NCBI GenBank assembly: GCA_013420905.1
Contig: JAAXNY010000011.1
Location: 2,046,001 to 2,110,000 of the forward strand
Length of the DNA stretch: 64,000 bases
Direction: 5' to 3'
DNA from: Collybia mongolica
Taxonomy: Eukaryota > Basidiomycota > Agaricomycetes > Agaricales > Clitocybaceae
The translations under genes were made by a program, and so were the position numbers. Positions 63,076-64,000 of the stretch are shown here, piece after piece. Position 1 is the first letter of the stretch. Each line of letters starts with the position of its first letter. Under the pieces are notes generated by a model. It made no database searches. It had not been told where the DNA came from and worked only from the letters and a program-made list of their open reading frames with translations.

Positions 63076-64000
63076 AAATGCCTGCCTTGCCCAATGGTTA
63101 TGAACACCAAACATATTACGTAATGTTTGTGCCTGTACATGTTCGAACCTAGTCGGATGCAAGTTTTTCACCGCCATTATGTGATGTTATTAATAACAAA
63201 TAGTATATCCTATACATTAAAACAGAATGGTGTTTTGACCCTGGCTAAGCTGACTAATAGAAAGATGACTAATATTACTAATCAACTTCAATGACTAATC
63301 AACTTGCCTCTGCTTCGAGTTTAGGTAAGCTCTGAGCACCTGATTGGTCACATGACTCAAAAACAGCGCACAAATATCAATATCAATATTATTATGTATT
63401 TACCACTCTTGATATTACTTACAAGGAATAACATTGAAATAATAATGGTGGCTATTATGTTGGAAAACTGTAGAGTTGGCAACACTGCAATAATATATTA
63501 TTTACTGCCACCCTTCGTGCTGAAGGCACGGGTACTATGCTTGTATAATTTGTGTAAATAAAATTTATATTACTAACCTGATTAGTAATTGACTGGCCAT
63601 GTGGACTCTGCAAGCTGTCCGTCCATGCTAGTCCACATGTCCACGTGAAATCATGCAGATTGATGCAGACTTGGCACAGACAAGGATTGTCATTTGGTTG
63701 AGTGTCCTGCCAAATGAGTCCGTGTGGACTCCGCGCAGAGTCTGTGTGTCTGCACGGAGTCCACATGGGTTATGTGGCTTAGTATAAAGACCTCATAGAC
63801 AGACAGCTTGCAGAGTCTGTGCAGCAGTCAATTACTAATCAGATTACTAATATAATTTTTATTTACTCAAATTATACTATTTGTTATTAATAACATAACA
63901 GTGCTGAAAAACTTGCATCCAACTAGGTTTGAATGCATACAGGCACAAACATTACATAATAGGTTTGGTATTCATAACCATTGGGCAAGACAGGCATTCC
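63076..64000. mobile_element. Inverted-repeat element at window edge
   Basis: The left end (63076-63204, starting AAATGCCTGCCTTGCCCAAT) matches the inverse of the window's last 128 bases (63872-64000) over about 125 bp, with scattered differences. Nothing between them codes for a recognisable protein. The true right end may lie just past the window, so no target duplication can be read. It encloses a second foldback element. Confidence 0.75.
63541..63880. repeat. Foldback element enclosing 11-bp-periodic repeat copy 3
   Basis: Inverted arms of about 53 bp (63541-63593 and 63826-63880, containing CTGATTAGTAATTGACTG) flank 230 bp of GGACTC-type repeat that matches the inverse of 58128-58300. 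This suggests that the repeat is the core of a foldback or MITE-like element. Confidence 0.75.

Overview
This window looks like repeat-rich accessory DNA from a mushroom-forming basidiomycete (Agaricomycetes). The reasons are short introns of about 45-60 bp with GT..AG ends, multi-exon P450 genes, and Helitrons with the N-terminal region typical of basidiomycete copies, together with Tc1/mariner, PIF/Harbinger and hAT elements. The sequence alone does not fix the genus. I recognised no rRNA, tRNA, CRISPR array or bacterial-style operon.

Layout. 0.4-4.9 kb: a PIF/Harbinger element with 36-bp inverted ends and a TAA target duplication. Both of its genes are broken, and it carries an intact Tc1/mariner element. 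4.9-5.7 kb: a dispersed 11-bp-periodic repeat and a Ty3/gypsy integrase relic. 6.5-12.7 kb: two divergently transcribed paralogous cytochrome P450 genes. 13.9-21.4 kb (minus): a Helitron protein of more than 2,400 codons, broken by two TGA codons, with a C-terminal USP-like protease domain. 22.3-23.6 kb: fragments, including a medium-chain reductase piece. 23.6-36 kb: two paralogous gene pairs (called A and B here) arranged as a large inverted repeat (A1 left, B1 right, B2 left, A2 right), with an F-box-like gene inside the second pair. 36-43 kb: hairpin foldback elements and a mosaic of gene fragments (RING, bZIP, low-complexity ORFs), including a 121-bp duplication. 43.2-48.0 kb: a long multi-exon gene of unknown function. 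48.1-56.3 kb: a second Helitron, intact through Rep and helicase (2,480 codons), followed by the USP-like domain one reading-frame step away at an A7 run. 56.4-58.4 kb: dispersed non-coding repeats and a third hairpin. 58.4-62.3 kb: a hAT element with an exact 8-bp target duplication, inserted into a copy of the 4.9-kb repeat. 62.3-64 kb: low-complexity DNA and a nested inverted-repeat element reaching the window edge.

How it fits together. The likely resident genes are the two P450s (membrane monooxygenases), the A/B gene pairs, the F-box-like gene and the 43-48 kb gene. Everything else is mobile or mobilised DNA. Several inactive elements are interrupted by TGA where arginine is expected, and in Harbinger and hAT the changes fit CpG-to-TpG decay. 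The Tc1/mariner transposase and the second Helitron look young. The most unusual items are the USP-like domain on both Helitrons, the inverted pair of A/B gene pairs, and the three near-perfect 70-80 bp hairpins. All assignments come from reading the sequence and remembered family motifs; no database search was run.
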